NCBI RefSeq assembly: GCF_042653545.1
Contig: NZ_JBHSIS010000017.1
Coordinates: 62,001 to 126,000, forward strand
DNA from: Actinophytocola glycyrrhizae
GTDB lineage: Bacteria > Actinomycetota > Actinomycetes > Mycobacteriales > Pseudonocardiaceae
Reading direction: 5' to 3'
DNA: 64,000 bases
Made by a program: the position numbers and the translations under genes. A model generated the notes under the pieces. That model was not told the origin of the DNA, searched no databases, and saw only the letters and a program-made list of their open reading frames with translations. Shown here piece by piece: positions 1-8,137 of the stretch; the first letter of the stretch is position 1; every line of letters begins with the position of its first letter.

Positions 1-1
1 C

Positions 2-1405
2 GCGCAGGGCGGCGGGCACAGTCACACGCTGTCCGTCGGGGTGAGCATCGGACCGACGGTGCTGCGGATCGCGCTCCTCGCCGCGATCCCCGTCATCGCG
101 GGTTTCGCGCTGCTGCGTGGTTTCCTGGCCGAGCCGGGCAGGCGTTCGCTCGCGGGCGTCATCATGGCCGCCGGTGTCGTGGCCACCCTCGAGCTCCTGC
201 TCTCCGGCGGGTTGAACCTCTCGCAGCGGTTGGTGCCGCTGCTGCTCGCGCTGCTCGCCCTGCCCCTGTACCTCGTGCTCTCCCGCGACGAGCGGTTCCG
301 GCCCGCCGTCGACCGCGCGCGCCGTTACGCACCATGGGTGTTCTGGCCTGCCGCCGCGCTCGCGGCCTGGCAGTTCGTGCTGGCCTGGTTCGCTGGTGCG
401 GGAACCGCCCGCACCGCGACGTTGCTGCACACCGGTGTCCTGCTCGCGGTCGTCGCGCTGGCGTGGTTCGTGATCACCCGCACCCGCCGTGCCGCGAGCA
501 CGATGAGCGTGCGGTTCGGCGCCGCGGCGCTGGCGATGGGGCTCATCGCGAGCGGGGCACAGGCGATGGTGCTGCGCCCGGCCGGAACGGTGCCGGGGGT
601 CGCGGTCGCGGCCGAGGTCGACACCGGCGACGGTGTCGTCGACGTGCTCGTGGTGCCCAACCTCCCCGGCTGGAACCTGGTCCGGGTGACGGAGGCGGGG
701 GTGGCGGTCGCCGCGGTGGGCGGCGACTTCGTCCCCGCGGTCGCCAGACCCGGCGCGACCGGCGCCTGGGCCGCGGTGGAGCTGCCGGCCGGCCCCGGCG
801 AGGTGCGGGTCCGCCGGGGTGGTGGCACCGGCTCACTCACCGTCGACACAGGAACCGGCGACCCGGCACCCGCCCTTCTCGCCGGGCCGGACGGCACCGA
901 GTGCGCAGCCGCGTTGCTCGGCAGGGCACTCGGCACGGACGCACCGGTTCCCGACGGCTTCCGGTGCCCGGCCGGTGCGCTCTCCGATGCCGACGCGGAC
1001 GCGTTGCGCGACGTCGTGGCGGCTGTTGCGGCACAAGGACATCGCTGGCTCACCGTGGCGGGGGACGACTCGCCGCGGGGCCGTGCGGCGACAGAGGTGG
1101 TCCACGCCGCCGCGGCCGCGTGGCGGCTCGAGGTCCGGCCACCGGCCGCCGTAGCGGCACGGCCGGGCCCGATGGTGATCGTGTCCGGGTGGACGGCCGC
1201 CGCCACCACGCTGCGTACCCGGCCACATGCGACGGTCCACACCGCCCCCTGGCTGGCCATGGAGCCCCCGCGGGCGCCGGGCTTCGGTGACTACGGGACG
1301 GACCTGCGTGAGCGGTTCCCCGGGGTCGAGCCCTCCGTGTCCGGCTATCGCGCGTGGCGCGAGGCCCGCGCCGGCGCGGCACCGGACGACCGCGCAGCAC
1401 CCTGA
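2..1405 (+). CDS. DUF6239-like membrane protein, 5'-truncated by window edge
   Basis: The frame is open at the first bases of the window and begins with a GGGHSH stretch, so the true start lies upstream; the internal GTG at 41 is probably not the start. The first ~180 residues carry about five hydrophobic membrane segments. They are followed by a ~280-residue extracytoplasmic-looking part rich in Gly, Ala and Val with no motif I recognise. The overall look, a small His-rich N-terminus followed by membrane helices, recalls a family of actinobacterial membrane proteins found beside natural-product clusters (DUF6239), but I assign this from memory of the family's appearance. No function is known to me. 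A strong hairpin follows the stop codon, so transcription probably ends here. Confidence 0.6.
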   Translation, partial: AQGGGHSHTLSVGVSIGPTVLRIALLAAIPVIAGFALLRGFLAEPGRRSLAGVIMAAGVVATLELLLSGGLNLSQRLVPLLLALLALPLYLVLSRDERFRPAVDRARRYAPWVFWPAAALAAWQFVLAWFAGAGTARTATLLHTGVLLAVVALAWFVITRTRRAASTMSVRFGAAALAMGLIASGAQAMVLRPAGTVPGVAVAAEVDTGDGVVDVLVVPNLPGWNLVRVTEAGVAVAAVGGDFVPAVARPGATGAWAAVELPAGPGEVRVRRGGGTGSLTVDTGTGDPAPALLAGPDGTECAAALLGRALGTDAPVPDGFRCPAGALSDADADALRDVVAAVAAQGHRWLTVAGDDSPRGRAATEVVHAAAAAWRLEVRPPAAVAARPGPMVIVSGWTAAATTLRTRPHATVHTAPWLAMEPPRAPGFGDYGTDLRERFPGVEPSVSGYRAWREARAGAAPDDRAAP

Positions 1406-1443
1406 GCGACAGTACTCCACAAGCGACAGCACGACGACACGGC

Positions 1444-1480
1444 GAAAGTCCCGCACCCCGGCCGGGTGTGCGGGACTTTC
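1444..1480. terminator. Bidirectional hairpin terminator
   Basis: Perfect 13-bp inverted repeat (arms 1444-1456 and 1468-1480, GAAAGTCCCGCAC and its complement) around an 11-nt GC-rich loop. It sits between the converging membrane-protein gene and the small minus-strand gene, so it can end transcription from both sides. Confidence 0.75.
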
Positions 1481-1498
1481 AGCTCGTGGCCGCTTGCC

Positions 1499-1696
1499 CT
1501 ACGCGGCGTCGCGCAGCTGCTGGCGTGCCGCCTCGTCGGCGGCGATGTCGGCCAGGATGTCGGCCCAGACGATGCCCCTCGCGAGGTTCGTCTGGGGACG
1601 GGGCTGCAGGTCCTCGACGAGGTTGACCGGGGTGGCCGGTGCGTTATCGTCGTGGCGCGCGTTGTTCCGTTCACGTGGTAATTCGAAAATGGGCAC
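1499..1696 (-). CDS. Small 65-residue protein of unknown function
   Basis: The GTG start is chosen because a GGTGA sequence lies about 8 nt upstream and the protein then reads MPIFELPRERNN. The same frame continues upstream without a better start. The product is charged: a basic N-terminal third, a Pro/Asn-rich middle and an amphipathic Ala/Asp-rich helix near the C-terminus (ADILADIAADEAARQ). It has no signal peptide, no membrane segment and no Cys. I do not recognise the family. The stop lies just before a strong convergent terminator, which supports a real transcription unit. A RiPP-type precursor cannot be excluded, but no modifying enzyme for one is adjacent. Confidence 0.5.
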   Translation of the reverse strand: MPIFELPRERNNARHDDNAPATPVNLVEDLQPRPQTNLARGIVWADILADIAADEAARQQLRDAA

Positions 1697-1978
1697 GGTT
1701 GGTTCACCATCCTTCTTTATGCGGGTTCGGATCGCCGGGCGACGGGAATCCCGTGTTTCATTCCTGTGGATTCCCGGCGGCGGGCTGTAATGGTGTTGAA
1801 AACGTGGCTGTCGCTGTTTGAAAGCGTAGCAACGGGCCGACAACGCCCGGTTATCTCAACGTGCCCACCGGCCCGGCGCAGGGAAGACACGCGAATTCTC
1901 CACCGGATACCGACGTCTGCATCGGCGTGACTCCGGTGACCGCGGCCCGGCCGCCGCCCGCGAATTCGAGTGGACCGG

Positions 1979-2773
1979 TCACATCTGAACAGGCGGGTTC
2001 ATCGGCTGCGAGGCGACGAGGCCGCCGTCCACACCGAGGTCCTGTCCGGTGATGTACCTCGCCCGGTCCGACAGCAGGAAGGTCACCGCCTCGGCGACCT
2101 CCTCCGGCGTGCCGAGCCGGCCGGCGGGCACCAGCTGGCTGCACACGTCGCGGGCCTCGTCGGTGGGGGCGAGCTCGTCGAACATTTCCGTCCGGATGAA
2201 GCCGGGGCTGACGGAGTTGACCCGCACGCCCTGGCTCGCCAGGTCACTGGCCAGCAGGCGTGCCAGGCTGGTGACCGCCGCCTTCGTCGAGCCGTACATC
2301 GTCGCCAGGCCCATCGTGAGGCCCATGCCGCGGTGCGCGAGGCAGGTGCTGTTCAGCACGACCGAACCACCCTTGTCGAAAAGCGGCAGCGTTTTCTGGA
2401 TCGCGAAGAACGCGCCCTTGAAATTGACGCCGACGTACCGGTCGAACTCGGCGTCGCTGACGTCCGCGCGCGGGGAAATGGGGTTGTAGGAGGCCATCCC
2501 GGCGTTGGCGAAGACGCCGTCCAGTCTGCCGAAGCGGCCGCGGACCCGGGTGGCGAGCTCGTCCAGCTCGTCCTCGCGGGACACGTCGGTGCCCACCGCC
2601 AGCACCCGGTCACCGGTGGGGTCCAGTTCCTTCGCCGCCGCGTCGATCTTCTCGACACGGCGACCAGCGAGCACGACATTGGCGCCCGCGTCGACCAGTT
2701 GCCGTGCGGTGGCAAGACCAATGCCACTGCCGCCGCCGGTAATGAGGACGGTCTTGCCGTCGAATTCCGCCAT
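1979..2773 (-). CDS. Short-chain dehydrogenase/reductase
   Basis: Classical SDR of 264 residues, the usual length for the family. The cofactor-binding glycine motif TGGGSGIG is at residues 12-19, NAG near 92, and a catalytic Ser-Tyr-Lys set is visible as S142, Y160 and K164 (YGSTK). The C-terminal GQDLGVDGG segment is typical. It should carry out NAD(P)(H)-dependent oxidation or reduction of a hydroxyl or carbonyl. The ATG used here begins MAEFDG; in-frame Met codons upstream would add residues with no SDR similarity. It is divergent from the tautomerase gene, sharing a ~200-nt promoter region with it. Substrate unknown; context suggests tailoring in the C-nucleoside-type cluster. Confidence 0.85.
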   Translation of the reverse strand: MAEFDGKTVLITGGGSGIGLATARQLVDAGANVVLAGRRVEKIDAAAKELDPTGDRVLAVGTDVSREDELDELATRVRGRFGRLDGVFANAGMASYNPISPRADVSDAEFDRYVGVNFKGAFFAIQKTLPLFDKGGSVVLNSTCLAHRGMGLTMGLATMYGSTKAAVTSLARLLASDLASQGVRVNSVSPGFIRTEMFDELAPTDEARDVCSQLVPAGRLGTPEEVAEAVTFLLSDRARYITGQDLGVDGGLVASQPMNPPVQM

Positions 2774-2981
2774 GCGCCCAAGGTTCACAGCCGCGCCCAT
2801 TGGCGGCATCTCCGGCATTGCGATGTTCCGCTGCGCGGGAGAATTGCGAATTCTGGCACAAGTGCGCTCGATGGGATACCGGCCTGTCCGGAGCGGAGCA
2901 CGAACGAAGAAGACACCGCACCCGCGGCGGGGGGACCCTGGGCTGGACCCAGGTGACCCGACGTCTGCCCGGAAGGCGATC

Positions 2982-3206
2982 ATGCCGCACGTCAACATCA
3001 AGCACTTCCCGGCTCCACTGACCGACGAGCAGCGGGCCGGCCTGGTCGCCGCCGTGACCGACGCCGTGCGCAGCGCCTTCGGCTGCGACGAGGACGTGAT
3101 CTCGATCGCGCTGGAGCCGGTCGAGTCGGCTGCCTGGCACGAGCGGGTCTACGTGCCGGAGATCGTCAACCGCCAGGAACTGCTGCACAAGTCACCCAAC
3201 TACTGA
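2982..3206 (+). CDS. PptA-like tautomerase (4-oxalocrotonate tautomerase superfamily)
   Basis: A 74-residue protein beginning MPHVNIKHFP, with the Pro directly after the initiator Met. After Met removal this becomes the N-terminal catalytic base of the tautomerase superfamily. Length and pattern (SIALEPVE, W-x-E, C-terminal KSPNY) match the PptA/YdcE subgroup rather than the shorter 62-residue 4-OT enzymes. It should catalyse keto-enol tautomerisation of a small acid. A GGAAGG ribosome binding site precedes the ATG. It is the first gene of a plus-strand run leading to the PsuG and phosphoribosyltransferase genes. A tautomerase could shape a small unsaturated ring precursor, but that is inference. 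Confidence 0.85.
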   Translation: MPHVNIKHFPAPLTDEQRAGLVAAVTDAVRSAFGCDEDVISIALEPVESAAWHERVYVPEIVNRQELLHKSPNY

Positions 3207-3251
3207 CCGGGCAAGGGGACGGCATCGAGCGGCCCCGAAGAGGAGAGCCCC

Positions 3252-3347
3252 GTGCCGACAGCGACGCCGCCGAGTGACCATCCGCCCCTTCCCGGGGCCA
3301 CGCGGGAGGACCCGCGGACACACCTCCCATCGGCGGGTTCGTGGTGA
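3252..3347 (+). CDS. Possible 31-codon leader ORF
   Basis: A GTG lies behind a strong AGGAGAG site and opens a 31-codon Pro/Thr-rich frame (MPTATPPSDHPP...) in the 283-nt gap between the tautomerase and hydrolase genes. It has no similarity I recognise. It may be a leader peptide or chance; the ribosome binding site is its only real support. Confidence 0.2.
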   Translation: MPTATPPSDHPPLPGATREDPRTHLPSAGSW

Positions 3348-3489
3348 ACCGCGCGACCGGGACAGCCGCGTGGGCCGGCCTGCCGAACAGGTCGGCGACC
3401 AGCCGGGAACAACCGGAAACAGGCGTGCCATCCCACCGGATCGCTGGTTCGAGCGGGTCTGTTCCGTGATCAAGAAAGGGTTGTTTGCT

Positions 3490-4275
3490 GTGACGACTAC
3501 TACCGTTTCCGTGGGGAACTCCCGCGTGAGGTACTCGGTGTCGGGTTCGGGCCCGGTGCTGGTGTTGGTGCACGGTGTCGGCAAGGGCGGCCAGGCCACC
3601 TTCGGTCACCTGGTCGACGATTTCGCGAAGCGGAACACCGTACTGGTGCCCGAGCTGTCCGCCAGCGAAGCGGCAGAGGACGACGGCAGCGACCTGACGG
3701 TCGAGCAACTGGCCGAGGAAGTGTCCGCGGTGATCGCGGACTTCGGGACCGAGCCGGTCGACCTGCTGGGGTTCTCCCTCGGCGGTGCGGTGGTCGCGGC
3801 CACGGCCGCGCTGCACCCCGAGCAGATCCGGCGGCTGATCCCGGTGGGTGGCCTGGTGGAGACCGACGCCTACATGAAGAACCTGATCGGGCTGACGCTG
3901 AGCCAGTCGCACGACCCGGTGGCGTTCGGGCGCGTGCTCACCACGACCGCGTTCAGCCCGAAGTACATCAACAGCCTGCCCAACCTCGACGAGGTCGACA
4001 AGGCCGGTGCGGAGCTCAGCCCGTCCAAGGGCCGGATCCGGCAGCTGGAACTGCTGGTGCGCGTGGAGATCCGGGCACTGGTCGAGAAGGTCAGGGCCGA
4101 GACCCTGGTCGTGGGCTGCAACCCCGACGCCGCGGTCCCCACCCACCACTCCGTCGACCTGCACGACACCATTCCCAACTCGACCTACGTCGAGATGGAC
4201 AGCGGCCACATGGTCATCTTCGAGAAGCCCGCCGAGCTGGTCGAGCTCGTCCACAACTTCGTACACAGGCCCTGA
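3490..4275 (+). CDS. Alpha/beta-hydrolase
   Basis: A 261-residue alpha/beta-hydrolase. The oxyanion-loop HGVG is near residue 28, the nucleophile elbow GFSLGG puts the catalytic Ser at 96, and the C-terminal DSGHMVIF supplies the catalytic His at 240. The GTG start is chosen because GAAAGG lies just upstream and the protein then reads MTTTTVSVGN; the frame runs further upstream but without hydrolase sequence. There is no signal peptide, so it is cytosolic. It could hydrolyse an ester, amide or lactam, or open a ring, in the same pathway as its neighbours. It ends 25 nt before the DJ-1-family gene, consistent with one operon. Substrate unknown. Confidence 0.85.
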   Translation: MTTTTVSVGNSRVRYSVSGSGPVLVLVHGVGKGGQATFGHLVDDFAKRNTVLVPELSASEAAEDDGSDLTVEQLAEEVSAVIADFGTEPVDLLGFSLGGAVVAATAALHPEQIRRLIPVGGLVETDAYMKNLIGLTLSQSHDPVAFGRVLTTTAFSPKYINSLPNLDEVDKAGAELSPSKGRIRQLELLVRVEIRALVEKVRAETLVVGCNPDAAVPTHHSVDLHDTIPNSTYVEMDSGHMVIFEKPAELVELVHNFVHRP

Positions 4276-4300
4276 CCCGCACTGCCGTCCAGGAGGAAGA

Positions 4301-4981
4301 ATGGCCAGGATTCTGCTCGCGGTCAGCAGTCACGATGTTCTGGGGAACACCGGCGACCCGACCGGTTACAGCGTGTCGGAAGCGGCCCATCCGTACCGCG
4401 TCTTCGTCGACGCGGGCCACGAGGTGGAGTTCGTGTCCGTGAAGGGCGGCGAACCGCCTGCCGTGGTGTTCGACGGTGAGGAGAACGACCCCGAGGTCCA
4501 GGCCTTCCTCGTCGACGAGACGATCCAGGCGAAGCTCCGGGCGACCCGGCCGGCCTCGCGGGTGCGGTCCGACGACTACGCGGCGATCTTCTACGCCGGC
4601 GGGCACGGCGCGATGTGGGACTTCCCGACCTCGCCCGACTTCGCCCGGATCGCCATCGGCATCTACGAGCGGGGCGGCGTGGTCTCCGCCGTGTGCCACG
4701 GTCCGGCGGCGCTGGTCGACCTCCGGCTCGCGGACGGCTCCTACCTGGTCGCCGGGAAGCGGGTCAGCTCCTTCACCAACGAGGAGGAGCACTCCCTCGG
4801 CCTCGTCGACGTCATGCCGTTCCTCCTCGAGGACCGCCTCAGGGAGCGCGGCGCGCTGCACGCCAAGTCGGACAACTTCGTCGCCCACACCTCGAACGAC
4901 AACCGGGTGATCACCGGCCAGAACCCCGCCTCGGCCGCGCTCGTCGCGGAACTCGTCGTGCGCGAGCTCAAGAACAGCTGA
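4301..4981 (+). CDS. DJ-1/PfpI family protein (type 1 glutamine amidotransferase-like)
   Basis: A 226-residue protein of the DJ-1/PfpI superfamily, closest in look to the Hsp31/glyoxalase III group. YAGGHGAMWDFP precedes the nucleophile elbow AVCHGPAAL, which holds the reactive Cys followed by His. Known members detoxify methylglyoxal, hydrate isocyanides or act as protein chaperones. A very strong AGGAGGAAGA site precedes the ATG. Between the hydrolase and the TrpF-like gene, it could act on a reactive carbonyl or nitrile-like intermediate, or protect the cell from one; sequence cannot decide. A hairpin lies between this gene and the next. Confidence 0.85.
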   Translation: MARILLAVSSHDVLGNTGDPTGYSVSEAAHPYRVFVDAGHEVEFVSVKGGEPPAVVFDGEENDPEVQAFLVDETIQAKLRATRPASRVRSDDYAAIFYAGGHGAMWDFPTSPDFARIAIGIYERGGVVSAVCHGPAALVDLRLADGSYLVAGKRVSSFTNEEEHSLGLVDVMPFLLEDRLRERGALHAKSDNFVAHTSNDNRVITGQNPASAALVAELVVRELKNS

Positions 4982-4999
4982 GGCCGGGCCTCGAAACCG

Positions 5000-5020
5000 T
5001 TTGCGAAGACGGTTCGCAAA
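5000..5020 (+). promoter_or_regulatory. Hairpin just upstream of the TrpF-like gene
   Basis: Perfect 8-bp stem TTTGCGAA / TTCGCAAA with a 5-nt loop. It ends where the AGGGAG ribosome binding site of the next gene begins, 11 nt before the ATG. It is not followed by a T run. It could set relative expression within the operon, as an RNA processing or translation-control hairpin, or be a binding site for a dimeric regulator. Confidence 0.4.
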
Positions 5021-5031
5021 AGGGAGACACC

Positions 5032-5733
5032 ATGCAGGGTTTGATCCAGGTCGCCGGAATCATCGACCAGGCCGAGGCGGACATGATCGTCGAGGAGGGC
5101 GCGGACTGGCTCGGGTTCGCGTTGCGGCTGCCCGCGAAGAACGAGGACCTCTCCGAGGCCGACGCGGCCGCGATCGTCGAGGCCATCCAGCCGAAGAACA
5201 AGGGCGTCATCATCACCTACCTGACCGACGCCGCCGAGATCAAGGAGTTCTGCGCCCAGATCGGCGTCGACGCCATCCAGCTGCACGGTGACGTGACGCC
5301 CGCCGAGCTGGGCAGGCTGCGGAGCATCGCGCCCGACCTCTACGTCCTCAAGAGCCTGGTCGTGAAGTCGGACAACATCGACGAGCTGGCGAGGATCGTC
5401 GAGGACTCCGCCGAGTGGGTCGACATGTTCATCACCGACACCTTCAACCCGGCGACCGGCGCCAAGGGCGCGACCGGCCTGGTGCACGACTGGGGCATCA
5501 GCGCCGAGCTGGTGAACCTCTCGCCGCGGCCGCTGATGCTGGCGGGCGGGCTGAACCCGGAGAACGTCGCGGAGGCCATCGATCAGGTCCGGCCCGCCGC
5601 GGTGGACGCCCACACCGGTCTCGAGGGTCCCGACCGCCGCAAGGACCGGTTGAAGGTCCGCAAGTTCGTCAGGGAGTCGCGCCTGGCCTTCGCCAGGATC
5701 GCGGGCGACACCGGCCAGGTGCGTGCCTCGTGA
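5032..5733 (+). CDS. TrpF-like phosphoribosyl isomerase homologue lacking the catalytic Cys
   Basis: A 233-residue (beta/alpha)8 barrel related to phosphoribosylanthranilate isomerase. Visible family marks are GADWLGF (24-29), QLHG (83-86), the catalytic-acid strand FITDTF with D136, a phosphate loop GATG instead of GGTG, LAGGLNPENV (170-179) and a VDAHTG end strand. The strand-1 motif, usually KICGI with the general-base Cys, reads QVAGI here, so the Cys is Ala8. That makes ordinary tryptophan-pathway activity unlikely. A phosphoribosylated or related sugar-phosphate substrate remains plausible because the phosphate loops persist. It overlaps the uracil phosphoribosyltransferase start by 4 nt (GTGA), so the two are translationally coupled. 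Confidence 0.8.
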   Translation: MQGLIQVAGIIDQAEADMIVEEGADWLGFALRLPAKNEDLSEADAAAIVEAIQPKNKGVIITYLTDAAEIKEFCAQIGVDAIQLHGDVTPAELGRLRSIAPDLYVLKSLVVKSDNIDELARIVEDSAEWVDMFITDTFNPATGAKGATGLVHDWGISAELVNLSPRPLMLAGGLNPENVAEAIDQVRPAAVDAHTGLEGPDRRKDRLKVRKFVRESRLAFARIAGDTGQVRAS

Positions 5734-6398
5734 CCGCGACCAGGTCCGTGGCGGAGACGGTGCACCTGCTGCCCCAGACCAAGCAGTTGCGGGCACTGCA
5801 CACGATCGTCCGGGACCGGCACGCCGACCGGGCCGACCTCGTCGTCACCGCGAGCCGGATCATGCGCCGGCTGCTCGACGCGGCACTGGAGCTGCTCCCG
5901 TACGAGCCCCACGACGTGCAGACCCCGGTCGGGCAGACCTACCCCGGCCTGCGCGTCACCTCGCAGGTCTGCGGGGTGTCCATCGCCCGCGCCGGGGACA
6001 GCATGGAGGCCGAGCTGCGGGTGATGGCGCCGTCGGTCCGGCTCGGCAAGATCCTCATCCAGCGGGACAAGGTGACCAAGCTGCCGCACCTGTACTACTC
6101 GGCGTTGCCCGCGGACATCGCCCGCCGCCACGTGCTGCTGCTCGATCCCATGCTCGCCACGGGTGGCACCGCACTGGCCGCGATCGAGGTCCTGCTCGGC
6201 GAGGGCGTTCCGCAGGAGCACATCGTGTTCGTCAATCTGCTCTCGTCGCCGGAGGGCATCGAGGTCGTCGGCCGGCGGTACCCGAACGTGCGGATCGTGA
6301 CGTCGTCCATCGAGGAACGGCTGAACGAGAACGCCTTCATGGAGCCGGGGATCGGCGACTTCGGCGATCGGTTCTTCGGGACGGACATCGCGGCGTGA
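5730..6398 (+). CDS. upp: Uracil phosphoribosyltransferase (MinD-like)
   Basis: A 222-residue type I phosphoribosyltransferase of the uracil group, full length. The PRPP-binding segment LLLDPMLATGGTA is at 136-148, SIARAGDSM near 84-92, and the C-terminal GDFGDRFFGT matches the uracil-binding tail. It converts uracil plus PRPP to UMP. In minimycin clusters the homologue MinD is reported to give self-resistance by raising UMP so that the drug monophosphate is outcompeted. The same role is the best guess here because the PsuG and indigoidine-synthetase partners are also present. The GTG start overlaps the preceding stop. Confidence 0.9.
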   Translation: MTATRSVAETVHLLPQTKQLRALHTIVRDRHADRADLVVTASRIMRRLLDAALELLPYEPHDVQTPVGQTYPGLRVTSQVCGVSIARAGDSMEAELRVMAPSVRLGKILIQRDKVTKLPHLYYSALPADIARRHVLLLDPMLATGGTALAAIEVLLGEGVPQEHIVFVNLLSSPEGIEVVGRRYPNVRIVTSSIEERLNENAFMEPGIGDFGDRFFGTDIAA

Positions 6399-6455
6399 GC
6401 GCCACCGCGCCGACCTGACTCGCGTCCGGAACGGACACAACAGCCAAGGAGCACC

Positions 6456-7136
6456 ATGTCAAGCACCGGCCTCGACGGGGCGACCAAGATCGCCATCGTC
6501 TACTACTCCGGAACGGGCAACATCCACCTGCTCGCCACAGCGGCGGCCGAGGCAGCCGAGAAGGCGGGCGCCGACACCCGCCTGCGCCGGGTCCCCGAGT
6601 ACGTCGACGAGTCCCTGTGGCCGGACTTCGCCGAATGGACCGCGGCGTGGACGGAGAACGCCGAGGCCATGAAGGACATACCGGTCGCGGCGATCGACGA
6701 CCTCGAATGGGCGGATGCGATCCTGTTGGGCGCCCCGGGACGGTTCGGCCTCATCGCCGCGCCGCTCAAGCACTTCATCGAGCAGGCGTGGCCGCTGAAC
6801 GCGCGCCGCGGACTGATGAACAAGGTCATGTCCTCGTTCACCTCGACAGGTGCCCCGCACGGCGGACAGGAAGCCACGGTCCTGTCGCTGAACACCGTCT
6901 TCTACCACTGGGGCGGGATCATCGTGCCGCCAGGCGTCACCGACGACATCCAGACGGCGCCGAGCAACGGCAACCCCTACGGCGTGAGTTCGGTGTCGGG
7001 CAGGCAGGCGATCCCCGGCCGGCTCGCGGAGAACGTCACCGAGGACAACCTGGCCGCGATCGCCTACCAGACCCGGCGGATGGTCGAGATCGCCACCGCG
7101 GTGCGGCACGGCTTCGAGGCGAGTCCGGCCGCCTGA
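6456..7136 (+). CDS. WrbA-like flavodoxin-fold NAD(P)H:quinone oxidoreductase
   Basis: A 226-residue flavodoxin-like protein. IAIVYYSGTGNIHLLA near residues 12-27 is the FMN phosphate-binding loop. GAPGRFGLIAAPLKHFIEQ and SSFTSTGAPHGGQE are the other two FMN-contact loops seen in the WrbA family. Such enzymes reduce quinones by two electrons with NAD(P)H. An AAGGAGCACC site precedes the ATG. In this operon it could redox-cycle a quinoid or indigoidine-like intermediate, or keep an oxygen-sensitive ring precursor reduced. The longer C-terminal tail (about 30 residues) is mostly helical and unremarkable. Confidence 0.85.
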   Translation: MSSTGLDGATKIAIVYYSGTGNIHLLATAAAEAAEKAGADTRLRRVPEYVDESLWPDFAEWTAAWTENAEAMKDIPVAAIDDLEWADAILLGAPGRFGLIAAPLKHFIEQAWPLNARRGLMNKVMSSFTSTGAPHGGQEATVLSLNTVFYHWGGIIVPPGVTDDIQTAPSNGNPYGVSSVSGRQAIPGRLAENVTEDNLAAIAYQTRRMVEIATAVRHGFEASPAA

Positions 7137-7171
7137 CCCCCACGGCCCCGGTCAAGACGGAAACGAAGGCG

Positions 7172-8137
7172 ATGACGACGATGAGCGCACTTCCGCACGA
7201 CAGCATCCCGCTCGTCTTCAGCGACGAGGTGGCAGACGCGCTCGCCGAGGGCAGCCCGGTGGTGGCGTTGGAATCCAACGTCATCACCCACGGCCTGCCC
7301 TACCCGGACAACGCCGCCACCGCCAGGAAGGTCGAGGCGGCCGTACGGGCGGGTGGCGCGGTGCCTGCCACGATCGCGGTGGAGGGCGGCAGGATCGTGG
7401 TCGGGATGACCGACGCCGACATCGACCGGTTCGCCGCCACCCCCGGCATTCCCAAGGTCAGCAGCAGGGACATGCCGGTGGTCCTGGCGCAGGGCGGGAT
7501 GGGCGCGCTGACGGTCGCCTCCTCGGTGGTGGCGGCCGAGCTCGCCGGTATCCCGTTCTTCTCCTCCGCCGGGATCGGCGGGGTGCACCGGGGCGGCGAG
7601 CAGACCATGGACGTGTCCTCGGACCTGATCCAGTTCACGCGCTCCAAGGTCGCGGTGGTGTGCGCAGGCGCGAAGAAGATCCTGGACCTGGGCCTGACGC
7701 TGGAGTACCTGGAGACCCAGTGCGTGCCGGTGGTGTCGTACCGGTCCGACGACTTCCCGGCCTTCTACTGCACCTCCAGCGGCTTCCCCAGCCCGATGCG
7801 GCTGGACGACGACGAGGTGATCGCCCGGTCCATCGAGAACCACTGGGCGCTGGGCAACCACAGTTCGTTCCTGATCACCACCCCGGTCCGGCCCGCGGAC
7901 GCGATCGACAGCGACGAGGTCGACGCCGCCATCGACGCGGCCATGGCCGCCGCCGAGCGGGACGGCATCCGCGGCCAGGCGATCACGAAGTACCTGATGC
8001 GCGCGGTCGACGCGGCGACGGACGGCCGCTCGGCCAAGGCGAACATGGCCGTGCTGGCCAGCACGGCCGAGGTCGGCGGCAGGCTCGCCGCCGCGCACGC
8101 CGAGTACCGCCGACGCGGGGGGACCAGTCAGTCATGA
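7172..8137 (+). CDS. PsuG family C-glycosidase / C-nucleoside synthase (MinB-like)
   Basis: A 321-residue pseudouridine-5'-phosphate glycosidase family protein, full length. VALESNVITHGLP carries the active-site Glu (E34), KVSSRD the Lys near 96, HRGGEQTMDVSSDL the metal- and phosphate-binding region, CAGAKKILD the Schiff-base-type Lys near 168, and KANMAVL the conserved Asn near the C-terminus. PsuG reversibly joins ribose 5-phosphate to uracil through a C-C bond. Homologues in minimycin/oxazinomycin, showdomycin and related clusters form the C-glycosidic bond of C-nucleoside antibiotics. Presence beside an indigoidine synthetase and a uracil phosphoribosyltransferase strongly suggests that role. 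The stop is overlapped by a MIRU-like element leading into the next gene. Confidence 0.9.
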   Translation: MTTMSALPHDSIPLVFSDEVADALAEGSPVVALESNVITHGLPYPDNAATARKVEAAVRAGGAVPATIAVEGGRIVVGMTDADIDRFAATPGIPKVSSRDMPVVLAQGGMGALTVASSVVAAELAGIPFFSSAGIGGVHRGGEQTMDVSSDLIQFTRSKVAVVCAGAKKILDLGLTLEYLETQCVPVVSYRSDDFPAFYCTSSGFPSPMRLDDDEVIARSIENHWALGNHSSFLITTPVRPADAIDSDEVDAAIDAAMAAAERDGIRGQAITKYLMRAVDAATDGRSAKANMAVLASTAEVGGRLAAAHAEYRRRGGTSQS

